Of a stretch of 64,000 bases of DNA, positions 1 to 8,259 are shown one piece after another. Source of the DNA: Capsulimonadaceae bacterium (lineage in GTDB: Bacteria; Armatimonadota; Armatimonadia; Armatimonadales; Capsulimonadaceae); contig JARLGU010000001.1 of the NCBI GenBank assembly GCA_031292625.1, positions 62,001 to 126,000 of the forward strand, written 5' to 3'. The notes under the pieces were generated by a model. It saw only the letters and a program-made list of their open reading frames with translations. It did no database searches and was not told the DNA's origin. Numbering within the stretch: the first letter of the stretch is position 1; every line of letters begins with the position of its first letter. The translations under genes were made by a program, and so were the position numbers.

Positions 1-1374
1 CGATACTTCGTGACGGCGTCGGCCGCTATTCGCAAGTACGATCCGAATCATATGGTCTTAGGCTGCCGGTTTCAGCGACGCGCACCGGATATCGTGTGGA
101 AGGCAGCAGGCGAGACGTGTAATATCGTGAGCGTAAATATGTATCCGCATATCGATCTCGCAGGCGGACGCGCTCCGGAGGTTGTCGACACGCTAACGGC
201 CGACTTCGCGCTTTGCGGCCGCCCAATCATCGTCAGCGAGTGGAGTTTCCCGGCGCGCGATGCAGTCGATAGCAAGGGGACGCCGATTCCATCGACGCGC
301 GGCGCGGGAATGCGGGTCGACACGCAGTCCCAGCGGGCGGAATGCTATCGGATTATGCAGGGGACGCTTTCCTCTTTGCCGTTTGTCGTTGGATCGGACT
401 ATTTCATGTTTGCGGATGAGCCCGCAGCCGGTTGCAGCTCGTCGTTTCCGGAGAATTGCAACTACGGTCTTGTCAATGAGGCGGACACGCCATACGCGGA
501 GGTCGTCGCTGCCGCAACTCAAGTCAACACGGCCAGTACTCTCGTTCACGCCGGGCGAATCTCCGCGCCTATTCCCGCGACACGATCTATTCCAATGCCA
601 GGTTCCGTCGGTTCGGCCAAGGGGAAGCAGGTGAGGTTATCGTCGTCGCCGGACGGCGTCGTGATCGACAACGGCGTTTTGCGTCTTACGATGAACCGGC
701 CACATGGGACGATCTTTGACACGGTTGCATTGTGCACGCCGACCGGCGCAATCCAGGCGGGCTCGTATTCACCGATGCTAAACTTGATACTCCCGACTGG
801 TGATGTCTGGCTGAGCCCGGATCGGATTAGCGCCGTTTCGCTGGTCAAAAGCAGCGTGAACGCGGTAATCATGGACGTCACCGCCGAGCGTGATCCTTCA
901 AACACCGTCGGCTATGCGTGTTGTTGCCGGATTGAAGCGCGCGCTGGCGAGCCGTTTTTCAGATCACGGCTCTTATGGATCCGCAATACGAACGAAAACG
1001 AACTTGCGATCAGGCGCTATTTTCACAGTGCGCGATCGTCGTTCGAAGCATGCGAAAAGCCAAGTTCCGAGGTCGACGATTGGCTTGGGAGCGACGCGTG
1101 GCGCAGCAAGGACTCCTCGATCGAGTTTCGGGTTGCGGCGGCGGAAAACGATGGTCGAATGAGCATCGGCTTTTCGACCGATCGAAGCGGCGTCGAGCAT
1201 CCGGATTGCGCAAGAACAATTGATGTTGTGCTCAATCCCGGCGACATTTGGCGCAGTTCGGAAAATCAGCCTGATATTCTAATCGGCGCATCGGCGCGTC
1301 CCGGCAAAGAACCTGCGTCCGCAGCGCAAACGGTCGCAATGTGGCGCTCTCTCTACGAGGCGCGGAATAAATAG
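1..1374 (+). CDS. GH-A clan glycoside hydrolase, C-terminal part (agarase/beta-galactosidase-like), 5' truncated by window
   Basis: The reading frame is open from base 1 (RYFVTASAAIRKYDPNH), so the GTG at 10 is not the true start and the gene begins outside the window. The first ~170 residues resemble the C-terminal half of the 47758-49932 protein: LGCRF, then a strand ending in the catalytic-nucleophile motif RPIIVSEWSF (compare KPVIVTEWHF there), then a GSDYFMFAD segment matching GEQWFQYND. This points to a retaining (beta/alpha)8 clan GH-A enzyme of the beta-agarase/GH42/GH50-like type. From about residue 210 an extra beta-rich domain follows that the 47758 paralogue lacks; I do not recognise it, and it may bind carbohydrate. 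It lies 13 bp upstream of another sugar hydrolase, probably in one operon. Exact GH family and substrate are uncertain. Confidence 0.7.
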   Translation, partial: RYFVTASAAIRKYDPNHMVLGCRFQRRAPDIVWKAAGETCNIVSVNMYPHIDLAGGRAPEVVDTLTADFALCGRPIIVSEWSFPARDAVDSKGTPIPSTRGAGMRVDTQSQRAECYRIMQGTLSSLPFVVGSDYFMFADEPAAGCSSSFPENCNYGLVNEADTPYAEVVAAATQVNTASTLVHAGRISAPIPATRSIPMPGSVGSAKGKQVRLSSSPDGVVIDNGVLRLTMNRPHGTIFDTVALCTPTGAIQAGSYSPMLNLILPTGDVWLSPDRISAVSLVKSSVNAVIMDVTAERDPSNTVGYACCCRIEARAGEPFFRSRLLWIRNTNENELAIRRYFHSARSSFEACEKPSSEVDDWLGSDAWRSKDSSIEFRVAAAENDGRMSIGFSTDRSGVEHPDCARTIDVVLNPGDIWRSSENQPDILIGASARPGKEPASAAQTVAMWRSLYEARNK

Positions 1375-1387
1375 CGATATCAACATC

Positions 1388-2323
1388 ATGCAAACACGTC
1401 TTTCCAATTCTCCGCTTATCGATCGTTTATTGCCAGCGCCGCGAACGGCTCTGTTCGGCATGGACGGTTACTATGTCTGGTGTCCGTCCATGATCCGGGC
1501 CGAGGGATGCTATCACCTGTTCGCCTCGCGCTGGCCCTCCCACGGCGAAAGCGGACAGGAGGATTTGAGCGGCTATCGCCTCGCAAGCGAAGTGGTGCAC
1601 GCGGTTTCGGATTCGCCCGTGGGGCCGTTTCAGTTCGAGTCCGTGGCGCTTTCCGGTCGCGGCGCCGGCAATTGGGACGCACAAATGTGCCACAATCCGA
1701 AGATCTTGCGGTGCGGGGATTTATTCGTTCTTTTCTATCTCGGCAGCGATTCTCCGACCGGGCTTCGCAAGATCGGCATTGCGACCGCCCGCTCTCCCTA
1801 TGGCCCCTGGGAGCGGCGCTCTTCCGCGCTCGAACTGACGCCCGATGCCAACAATCCGGCTCCGCTCGCTTTCGACGACGGCTCGATAATGCTCGCATTT
1901 CGCGATGAAAAGCTACGCATGCATATCGCCCGCGCGCCTCGTCTCGATGGTCCGTATACGATCACATCGTTCGATATTTACCCGCAGGCGAAGCTTGAAG
2001 ATCCCGATCTATTCTTCAGCGACAATGAATATAATATTGTTATGGAAGATAACGAAGGCTTCCTAACCGGTGGGTACCGCCATGGCGGACATCTGGTTTC
2101 GAGCGACGCCAATGTTTGGGCGCCCGCGCGGCCTCGCAAGGTCTATACGCATACGGTCGACTTCGACGACGGCACGGTTGTCACATTCGATCGCAGGGAA
2201 CGCCCGGAGCTCTTTAGCGATACGGACGGCCTCAAGGGACATTCTCCGGCGACCAATTTGCTGACTGGCGTCGCGCTCTCAGGCAAGTCGTGGTGTCTGG
2301 TGCAGCCGATCGCGGCCGTGTAG
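1388..2323 (+). CDS. Five-bladed beta-propeller glycoside hydrolase-like protein (GH43/GH117/GH130-like)
   Basis: A 311-residue protein whose sequence is a series of blade-like strands: YYVWCPSMIRAEGCYHLFASRW near the N-terminus, then WDAQMCHNPKILRCGDLFVLFYLG, ARSPYGPWER, ANNPAPLAFDDGSIMLAFRD and a late KLEDPDLFF. Paired acidic residues at blade starts and SPxGPW repeats are typical of furanosidase or phosphorylase five-bladed propellers. No signal peptide is visible, so a cytoplasmic location is inferred. The start is the ATG 13 bp after the preceding hydrolase stop, suggesting co-transcription and joint processing of one glycan. Family assignment within the propeller clans and the substrate cannot be settled by eye. 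Confidence 0.65.
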   Translation: MQTRLSNSPLIDRLLPAPRTALFGMDGYYVWCPSMIRAEGCYHLFASRWPSHGESGQEDLSGYRLASEVVHAVSDSPVGPFQFESVALSGRGAGNWDAQMCHNPKILRCGDLFVLFYLGSDSPTGLRKIGIATARSPYGPWERRSSALELTPDANNPAPLAFDDGSIMLAFRDEKLRMHIARAPRLDGPYTITSFDIYPQAKLEDPDLFFSDNEYNIVMEDNEGFLTGGYRHGGHLVSSDANVWAPARPRKVYTHTVDFDDGTVVTFDRRERPELFSDTDGLKGHSPATNLLTGVALSGKSWCLVQPIAAV

Positions 2324-2433
2324 AAGGCTTCCACGGATGCGGGCGGCAAGAGGGCAATGCGGGGCCGTCGTAGCCGGGCTTGCGTGGAAGAACGATGCAG
2401 ACTTTTCGACGTCCAGCCGTTCAGGAACTATTG

Positions 2434-2462
2434 TTGACAGTAAACTATTGAAGTGGTATAAC
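2434..2462 (+). promoter_or_regulatory. Sigma-70 promoter of trxA
   Basis: TTGACA (2434-2439), 17-bp spacer, TATAAC (2457-2462). This is a near-consensus promoter about 110 bp upstream of the thioredoxin start. Confidence 0.75.
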
Positions 2463-2574
2463 ACGATCCGTCGCTAGGCAATCGTTCAAATCGTCAGGAT
2501 GGCGTGACGAGTTCGTTTCGATCTGCAAGCAGAAATGGGATCAACGGTTTCAAGACCGAAAGGAGTTCTGACGC

Positions 2575-2898
2575 ATGAGCGCAGCAGCGAGCGTTTCTAA
2601 GAGCAATTTTGATACCGAGGTATTGGAGTCGTCCGTACCGGTATTGGTGGACTTCTGGGCCGCGTGGTGTGGACCTTGCCGAGCGGTGGCGCCGGCTGTC
2701 GACGCCGTTGCGGCAGAGTATGCTGGCCGCGCGAAGGTCGTGAAGGTCAATGTGGACGAGGAGCCGGAGATTGCCGGGCGTTATGGCGTTCAGAGCATTC
2801 CGACGTTGACGATTTTCAAGGATGGCCGCGTCGTCGATCAGATTGTCGGCATGGCGCCGCAATCCACGATTTCCACGAAGCTAGGCGCCCAAGTGTAG
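2575..2898 (+). CDS. trxA: Thioredoxin
   Basis: A 107-residue classical thioredoxin, the cytosolic dithiol-disulfide reductant recycled by thioredoxin reductase. The active site is WCGPC at residues 31-35 (Cys32, Cys35), preceded by VLVDFWAA. The cis-proline motif SIPT follows, then [13 protein letters not shown]. Length is standard for the family. The start ATG is preceded by an AAAGGAG ribosome-binding site. It has its own promoter (2434-2462) and terminator (2927-2956), so it is a monocistronic unit. Confidence 0.97.
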   Translation: MSAAASVSKSNFDTEVLESSVPVLVDFWAAWCGPCRAVAPAVDAVAAEYAGRAKVVKVNVDEEPEIAGRYGVQSIPTLTIFKDGRVVDQIVGMAPQSTISTKLGAQV

Positions 2899-2926
2899 CG
2901 GGCCGGATCAACTGTACTAGAAGCAC

Positions 2927-2956
2927 AAAAGCCCTCCGGCCGGAGGGCTTTTGTGT
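2927..2956 (+). terminator. Rho-independent terminator of trxA
   Basis: Hairpin AAAAGCCCTCCGG/CCGGAGGGCTTTT (2927-2952), almost without a loop, followed by T-rich sequence, 28 bp after the trxA stop. Confidence 0.85.
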
Positions 2957-3049
2957 TCCTGAATGGATCGCACGATGCTGTAAAAGCTAGCTTGTCTGCG
3001 GCGTCTTAGCGATGGCAGATGAACTGGCGGACTCTTGGGCGAAACTTGG

Positions 3050-3088
3050 CTCAAAGAAAACACCCTTGGCGGTTAATTCCAAGGGTGT
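3050..3088 (-). terminator. Rho-independent terminator for the minus-strand gene at 3181-3879
   Basis: Inverted repeat ACACCCTTGG (3060-3069) / CCAAGGGTGT (3079-3088) with a 9-nt loop. Read on the minus strand it is followed by TTTTCTTTG, and it lies about 90 bp past that gene's stop. Confidence 0.75.
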
Positions 3089-3180
3089 CGAATGAAGATC
3101 ACTATGTTTGAGTTATTCCACGAATTCGCTGATACATGCATGCTCGGTTGAACTTCTTTTTGGGATATTTCGCCGGTCCC

Positions 3181-3879
3181 TCACGGCTCGCCGTCGTTAC
3201 TGCCGCATCCCTCGCCTGCACGGACTTTTCGATCCGTCGGCAACCACGCGCAAAGGACGGTGACGCCTACGCCAAGAATGACCACGACGGCGCTTGCTAA
3301 GCAGATGTATGCGATGACGCTCGCATTGTGCTTCCAGGAAGTTGCGACGATCACTATCATGTTGGTTCCCGGCATAGGAGTTGTGCGGACACGCAGCTTC
3401 GTGCCGTACTCGGCTCCGGCAAACGACCGGCCAACTTTGTTGGCCTTCGCATCATAGGAGGCCAAATCAAGCGTCTTCCCGATGGCGCTGCCTTCGGGAA
3501 CGTTTGTTGAAGCGGCAAGAGGAAACCGGCTGGCAGGCGTCCGAAGCTCAAGATAGAACTCTTCGCCAGTGGGCGCCGCGAGATCGGGCTCAAATGCCCG
3601 TGTCGCGCGGACCGCGATTTGAGTGACGGTTAACGGGAGCGCCTGATTTTTTGCGCGCGTCTCGTCAATCCCTGCCGTGATGCGGTCGATTATCTGCGCT
3701 GCCCGGTCATTCAGCGCACGATCCGTTGCGCGCAGCAGCGCCTCGCGTACGTTAACGGCCACGAAAATCACAATCGCCGAAAGAACGAGCCCCGCCGCGG
3801 CAGCGCGCAGCAACGTCCGTTGCACGCGACACGAACATAAGCCAGATTTCTGCGGTATTTGATGCGGAATGCCCTTCAT
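3181..3879 (-). CDS. Two-TM membrane protein with extracytoplasmic sensor-like domain, no kinase attached
   Basis: A 232-residue protein. A hydrophobic segment at ~23-43 (AAAAGLVLSAIVIFVAVNV) and another at ~188-212 (VIAYICLASAVVVILGVGVTVL) flank an extracytoplasmic region of about 145 residues. This topology is like the input half of a sensor histidine kinase, but the protein stops ~20 residues after the second membrane segment and has no HAMP, kinase or GGDEF module. A GEEFYLELRTP segment fits a mixed alpha/beta sensor fold. No adjacent response regulator is seen. It could be an orphan sensor, a remnant of a kinase, or an unrelated membrane protein. It has its own terminator at 3050-3088. 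Confidence 0.6.
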   Translation of the reverse strand: MKGIPHQIPQKSGLCSCRVQRTLLRAAAAGLVLSAIVIFVAVNVREALLRATDRALNDRAAQIIDRITAGIDETRAKNQALPLTVTQIAVRATRAFEPDLAAPTGEEFYLELRTPASRFPLAASTNVPEGSAIGKTLDLASYDAKANKVGRSFAGAEYGTKLRVRTTPMPGTNMIVIVATSWKHNASVIAYICLASAVVVILGVGVTVLCAWLPTDRKVRAGEGCGSNDGEP

Positions 3880-4002
3880 CCTTATTCTACGAAACGATAG
3901 CCGCCATTATGCTTGGCGCGTCCCATCCGTTGCCGTCGGCATGCACGAACGGCCCGCCGGTATGCGACAGGCCGTTCGCGTGATCGCTTCCCGGCGCTCA
4001 AG

Positions 4003-7000
4003 CTACTTGCCGTGGCACACCTTGTACTTCTTGCCCGATCCGCAGGGGCATGGATCGTTGCGTCCGACCTTGTGGAGGCGTTTGGCCGTGGCGCGTTGTG
4101 CGGGCAAGAACGGGTTGGGCGTCTGCGCGGCCGCGAGGCCAAGCGGGGCTCCTGGGGCGTATTCTTCATCCAGTCGCTCAGGGTTGTCGACTTCGATATC
4201 GTCGAAGCCGGGGATGCCCTGGAAGACAGGCGGCGGCGCGGCTTGAACCTGCGTATTAAAGATCAGCCGCACGACATCGTCCTGAAGGCTGCCCAGCATG
4301 AGCTGGAACATGTCGAACGCCTCTTTTTTGTAAAGGACCAAAGGATCGGTGCCGGCATAGCCGCGCCAGCCGATTCCTTCGCGCAGGTAGTCCATGTTCG
4401 TGAGGTGTTCCATCCAGTGCCGGTCGAGCACGGTGATCGTCCAGTGACGTTCGACATCGCGCATGATCTCCGGTGTCAGAGATTTTTCCTTGTCTTCATA
4501 GGCGTGCTCCGCGGTCTGAATCAGAAACTCGCGCAGATCCGCGTGCGGTTTGCCTTTGAACTCATCGGCGGACGCGACGTAGTACTGCAGCGGGAACGTT
4601 TGGTTGAGCGACTGATAGAGACCGGGAAGATCCCATTCCTCCACCGGCAGCCCCTCGGAGGCGTAGCGTCCAAGATCGCCGTCCACTACTTCCGCAAGAT
4701 AATTGATCATCACCCCGCGAAGATCGTAGCCTTCCAGCACTTTGCGCCTTTCGCCGTAGATGACCTCGCGCTGGGTGTTCATGACGTCGTCGTATTGCAG
4801 GACGTTCTTGCGAATGTCGAAGTTGTGCGCCTCTACCTTGCGTTGGGCGCGTTCGATCATTTTGCTCAGCCAGGGGACGTCGAGCGACTGCTCCTCGGAC
4901 CAGGATTGCATCAGACCCCAGTTCGACTTGTCGCCGAACAGGCGCATCAGTTCGTCTTCCATGGACACAAAGAAGCGCGACTCGCCGGGGTCGCCCTGAC
5001 GTCCCGCACGGCCTCGGAGCTGGTTGTCGATGCGCCGCGATTCATGCCGCTCGGTGCCGAGGATGAACAAGCCGCCCAGGCCGCGGACTTCATCGGCGCG
5101 CGCCTTATGGTCGAGATTGCTCTCCTGTTCCTGCAGTGAGAGCATCGTCGCCCGGTTGCCGCGCCGGAAGCCGCGTTCCTCTTCAACCTCTTCCTCGTCC
5201 GTGCCGGTTTCCACCAGGGGAATAACCGTACCGCCGAGAATGATGTCGACGCCGCGTCCCGCCATGTTCGTCGCGATCGTAACCGAGCCTTTTCGTCCAG
5301 CCTCGGAAATAATCTGCGCCTCTTTTTCGTGGAACTTAGCGTTCAGAATATTGTGCGGAACGCCGTGCTCAAGGGCATCGACAAGATACGATGTTTTGTC
5401 ATCCGCGATGTCCAGTATCTTCGCGAGACGGCTGATATTGGCGGGGTCGCGCGGGCTTGTTGGGATCTCGAACTCGCGAGCGGTCGCGGCAAGCTTTTGC
5501 AACGAGAGTTCGCCCAATTTCGCATTTAGAAGCTCATTACGCGTCTGATATTCCGCTCCGCTGAACTTTTTCGTTCCGTCAAGCTGCTCACGCAAGATCG
5601 TGACCATGGCCAGGATCTCAAGCGGTTCGAATCGCAGCCGGTCAGAAACGCGCTCGGACGCTTCGATGTTGCGCGTTCCGACGAGCACCGGTTGCTGCTT
5701 GGCGTAGAGGCGCAGGATTTCGAGCGCGATGGAGCGGTACTTCGCCTCCTGCGTCTTGTGGATGACGTCGGCGTTGTCCTTGCGGATCATCGGCTTGTTG
5801 GTCGGGACGACCACGACGTCGAGCGCGTAAACCTTGCGAAGTTCCTCTTCCTCGGTTTTCGCGGTACCCGTCATGCCCGAGAGCTTGGTGTAGAGGCGGA
5901 AGTAGTTTTGGAACGTGATGGTCGCATAGGTCTGCGACTCGCTTTCGATCTTGACGCCTTCCTTTGCCTCGACAGCCTGGTGCAGACCGTCGGACCAGCG
6001 CCGTCCGAACATCAAGCGGCCGGTGAATTCGTCGACGATAACGACTTCGTTTTGCCCCTTCTGGTCGTTGAACTTGATGACGTAGTCGATGTCCTTTTTG
6101 AAGACCGCGTGCGCCTTTAGGGCGGCGACCGCGTGCTGCATGAGGTTGAGGTTTTCGGCGTCCGCGAGGTTCTCTATTCCGAGTGCCTGCTCGACGCGCC
6201 GCTGTCCTTCCTCCGTGAACATCGCGCTTTTCCCTTTTTCATCGAGGGTGTAGTCGCGCTCCTCCTGGACGAAGCGGATAATGCGGTCCATGCGCACGTA
6301 TTCTTCGGAGGTTGACGCTTGCGGTCCCGAGATGATAAGCGGCGTCCGGGCTTCATCGATTAGGATGGAGTCGCCTTCGTCGACGATGGCGAAGAAGAGC
6401 TCGGTTTGGCTCAGGTCTTCAAGCGAGCGAGTGACGCAGTTGTCGCGCAGGTAGTCGAATCCGTACTCGTTGTTCGTGCCATAAGTGATATCGCAGGCAT
6501 ACGCTTCGCGGCGATGCGTCAATGGCCGGGCGAATTCGTAACGCGGATCAGGGTCGCGATATGTGGGATCGTATTGGAACGTTCCGCCCGAATCGCCGGT
6601 TTCGGGGGATGCGCCCTGAATAATGCCGACGGTCATCCCGAGGAAGTGATAGAGCGGCCCCATCGTGACGGCGCCGTACTTGGAGAGGTAGTCGTTCGGC
6701 GTGACAAGGTGTGCGCCCTTGCCAAACAGCGCATTCAGGTACAGAGGAAGCGTTGCCATCAACGTCTTGCCTTCGCCCGTTCGCAGTTCTGCAATGCGTC
6801 CGTCGTGCGTGACCATTCCGCCGATCATCTGCACGTCGAAGTGCCGCATTTTGAGGATGCGCCGGCTCGCTTCGCGTACGACTGCAAACACTTCGGGAAG
6901 CATTGGATCCAGGATGGCGTCAGACGTGATTCTGCGCTCTTCCTTGTCCATCTCCTCCCACGGTTTGCCGCGCTGCGCGCACTCGGTCTCGAGTTGCGTC

Positions 7001-7155
7001 GCGCAACGTTGGCGGAATTCATCCGTCTTGGCGGCAAGCGCGTCGTCGCTGAGAGCTTGCATCGCTGGCTCGTGGGCGTTGATCTCCTCAACCTTCTTGC
7101 GGTACCGCTTAACTTCGCGATCGTTGTGATCGAATATCTTGGTAAAGAAACTCAT
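4003..7155 (-). CDS. secA: Preprotein translocase ATPase SecA
   Basis: The ATPase motor that drives secretory proteins through SecYEG. I set the start at the ATG at 7155 ([20 protein letters not shown]), giving 1050 residues; the frame is open further upstream but SecA homology begins here, and a GAGG ribosome-binding site lies 12 nt before it. Visible motifs are the Walker A region [17 protein letters not shown]-type [17 protein letters not shown] (usual DEVD has Gly for Val here), [13 protein letters not shown], and [17 protein letters not shown]. The C-terminus is a zinc-binding SEC-C tail ([17 protein letters not shown]) that normally contacts SecB or the ribosome. It is somewhat longer than a typical SecA. 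Transcription most likely starts at the minus-strand promoter at 7637-7665, leaving a ~475-nt leader that contains another ORF (7272-7601). Confidence 0.97.
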   Translation of the reverse strand: MSFFTKIFDHNDREVKRYRKKVEEINAHEPAMQALSDDALAAKTDEFRQRCATQLETECAQRGKPWEEMDKEERRITSDAILDPMLPEVFAVVREASRRILKMRHFDVQMIGGMVTHDGRIAELRTGEGKTLMATLPLYLNALFGKGAHLVTPNDYLSKYGAVTMGPLYHFLGMTVGIIQGASPETGDSGGTFQYDPTYRDPDPRYEFARPLTHRREAYACDITYGTNNEYGFDYLRDNCVTRSLEDLSQTELFFAIVDEGDSILIDEARTPLIISGPQASTSEEYVRMDRIIRFVQEERDYTLDEKGKSAMFTEEGQRRVEQALGIENLADAENLNLMQHAVAALKAHAVFKKDIDYVIKFNDQKGQNEVVIVDEFTGRLMFGRRWSDGLHQAVEAKEGVKIESESQTYATITFQNYFRLYTKLSGMTGTAKTEEEELRKVYALDVVVVPTNKPMIRKDNADVIHKTQEAKYRSIALEILRLYAKQQPVLVGTRNIEASERVSDRLRFEPLEILAMVTILREQLDGTKKFSGAEYQTRNELLNAKLGELSLQKLAATAREFEIPTSPRDPANISRLAKILDIADDKTSYLVDALEHGVPHNILNAKFHEKEAQIISEAGRKGSVTIATNMAGRGVDIILGGTVIPLVETGTDEEEVEEERGFRRGNRATMLSLQEQESNLDHKARADEVRGLGGLFILGTERHESRRIDNQLRGRAGRQGDPGESRFFVSMEDELMRLFGDKSNWGLMQSWSEEQSLDVPWLSKMIERAQRKVEAHNFDIRKNVLQYDDVMNTQREVIYGERRKVLEGYDLRGVMINYLAEVVDGDLGRYASEGLPVEEWDLPGLYQSLNQTFPLQYYVASADEFKGKPHADLREFLIQTAEHAYEDKEKSLTPEIMRDVERHWTITVLDRHWMEHLTNMDYLREGIGWRGYAGTDPLVLYKKEAFDMFQLMLGSLQDDVVRLIFNTQVQAAPPPVFQGIPGFDDIEVDNPERLDEEYAPGAPLGLAAAQTPNPFLPAQRATAKRLHKVGRNDPCPCGSGKKYKVCHGK

Positions 7156-7271
7156 AATTCTGTAACCTCGGCAGGAGCGCGTCGAGCATGCGGCGACGGC
7201 TTGACGGAACGACGCGGCTTCGACGTGAAGACGCGCGAAAGAGGGTGACGTTATCGAGGGAAAATCGACCG

Positions 7272-7601
7272 CTAGGGAGCGCGGCAGGCATGGGCCTGCA
7301 GAGGCGCTTGATAGGAAATTCGCCAGGTTCCGGTTGGCATTGCCTGCGATTGCGGACAAATGGCTGGCCGTGGATGCGGTTCGCGGGCGACTGTCGCCAG
7401 GTCGGTTCGCGCGGCAATATCCTGCGCGCGGCATGACACCGTCTCGCGCGCCGCGATTACCGGGAGATAGGCAAGACTGCGCGATGCGATCGCGGGATGA
7501 CCGGCGATAAGCGACGGCAGCAGCAGCAGCGTTACGAGCGCCGGCGTTGCAGTCGCCATCATCTGAAGTTGAACCAGGTTCCCAATCATCGCATTGCCCA
7601 T
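7272..7601 (-). CDS. Possible SecM-like leader ORF upstream of secA (unproven)
   Basis: A 109-codon ORF in the secA leader, about 30 nt after the predicted transcription start and 116 nt before secA. The N-terminus carries a hydrophobic stretch ([17 protein letters not shown], ~20-36) followed by HPAIA, as a weak signal peptide or membrane anchor might; it lacks the usual positive n-region. The last residues are [20 protein letters not shown] then TAG. E. coli SecM, which controls secA from the same position, arrests at F-x4-W-I-x4-G-I-R-A-G-P, and other arrest peptides use RAPP/RAPG. By my count about two thirds of third codon positions are G or C. No strong ribosome-binding site is visible, so it may simply be an open frame by chance. 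Confidence 0.3.
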   Translation of the reverse strand: MGNAMIGNLVQLQMMATATPALVTLLLLPSLIAGHPAIASRSLAYLPVIAARETVSCRAQDIAARTDLATVAREPHPRPAICPQSQAMPTGTWRISYQAPLQAHACRAP

Positions 7602-7636
7602 TGCCCGACCCGGATTCCCGGCTGGGCCTATCGCAC

Positions 7637-7665
7637 ACTATACCAGATACGGGGGAGCGATGCAA
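7637..7665 (-). promoter_or_regulatory. Sigma-70 promoter reading towards secA
   Basis: On the minus strand: TTGCAT (7665-7660), 17-bp spacer, TATAGT (7642-7637); predicted start near 7630. It lies upstream of the 7272-7601 ORF and secA, and diverges from the 7678-7706 promoter. Confidence 0.65.
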
Positions 7666-7677
7666 CACGTTTCAGAG

Positions 7678-7706
7678 TTGACATTATAACTAATTAGTTA
7701 TACAAT
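7678..7706 (+). promoter_or_regulatory. Promoter with an 18-bp palindromic operator in the spacer
   Basis: TTGACA (7678-7683), 17 bp, TACAAT (7701-7706). The perfect palindrome TATAACTAATTAGTTATA (7685-7702) occupies the spacer and overlaps the -10. A dimeric HTH protein bound here would block RNA polymerase. The HTH gene just downstream is the natural candidate (autoregulation, inferred). Confidence 0.75.
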
Positions 7707-7792
7707 GCGGCTGGCGCTTGCTTCCAAGCGTATGAAGAAAATAAGACCAGAGCGAGGTGACTCGCTTTGAGTTTGGGAAGGACCTTGCCGCC

Positions 7793-8059
7793 ATGGAGCT
7801 AGAGGTTCCATCGCATAGAGCCATTCACGACGAGAGTGTCCGCGAGACCGAGCTTGCAACGTCCCTCGTCCGCGCCCGCGAAATCCGGCGCGTAACGCAG
7901 GCGCAGCTCGCGGCGGCGACCGGGATCAAGCAGCCGGTCATTGCCCGCGTTGAGCGCGGGCAGACGCCCGCCGTCGCGACCCTGCGCAAGCTCGCCGCGG
8001 CGCTGAACGCCCGCGTCACGATCGAGCCCGACGGCCGGACGACGTTCACGACGCTGTGA
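7793..8059 (+). CDS. XRE/Cro-type HTH transcriptional regulator (HigA-like antitoxin type)
   Basis: A small DNA-binding protein of 88 residues from the ATG at 7793, which has GGGAAGGA upstream; the frame extends to a GTG at 7757 (100 residues) without a good ribosome-binding site. The helix-turn-helix reads LVRAREIRRVTQAQLAAATGIKQPVIARVERGQTPAVATLRKLAAAL, the standard XRE fold, followed by a strand ARVTIEPDG. Size and architecture match antitoxins of the HigA group, but no RelE/HigB-like toxin is encoded next to it: between promoter and gene there is only a 12-21 codon frame. It is probably a solitary, self-repressing regulator acting on the palindrome at 7685-7702. Confidence 0.8.
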   Translation: MELEVPSHRAIHDESVRETELATSLVRAREIRRVTQAQLAAATGIKQPVIARVERGQTPAVATLRKLAAALNARVTIEPDGRTTFTTL

Positions 8060-8128
8060 CGGCCCGAAAACAAAGATTAGCCCAGCAATCTCTTTCCTAT
8101 TTGGGGAAGATGCGCCGGGCTTGGAAGG

Positions 8129-8134
8129 TATAAT
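8129..8134 (+). promoter_or_regulatory. -10 element of the tRNA-Ser promoter
   Basis: Consensus TATAAT 11 bp before the mature tRNA 5' end. No convincing -35 hexamer at the usual spacing. Confidence 0.5.
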
Positions 8135-8145
8135 TCCTGGGTCGC

Positions 8146-8235
8146 GGAGAGATGCCAGAGCGGTTGAATGGAACGGTCTTGAAAACCGTCGTGGGGGTCA
8201 CCTCACCGTGGGTTCGAATCCCACTCTCTCCGCCA
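8146..8235 (+). tRNA. tRNA-Ser (anticodon TGA)
   Basis: The acceptor stem GGAGAGA (8146-8152) pairs with TCTCTCC (8225-8231), then G and an encoded CCA (8233-8235). The anticodon stem ACGGT/ACCGT encloses loop CTTGAAA with anticodon TGA at 8180-8182, reading UCA serine codons. The T-arm contains GGTTCGAATCC. The long variable arm (CGTGGGGGTCACCTCACC region) is the class II feature expected of tRNA-Ser. Confidence 0.95.
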
Positions 8236-8259
8236 TATCCTTTCCCCGACCGCCGCCGA

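Noticed and set aside
3946-3978. Inverted repeat CGAACGGCC/GGCCGTTCG considered as the secA terminator
   Set aside because: Loop of 15 nt and no T-run on the minus strand after it.
3913-5139. 408-codon open frame on the plus strand opposite secA
   Set aside because: Mirror of conserved SecA codons; no independent homology or start signals.
7705-7770. 21-codon ORF between the palindromic promoter and the HTH gene, considered as a toxin or leader peptide
   Set aside because: Its ATG overlaps the -10 box, so the transcript would start after it; the shorter 12-codon version has no ribosome-binding site.
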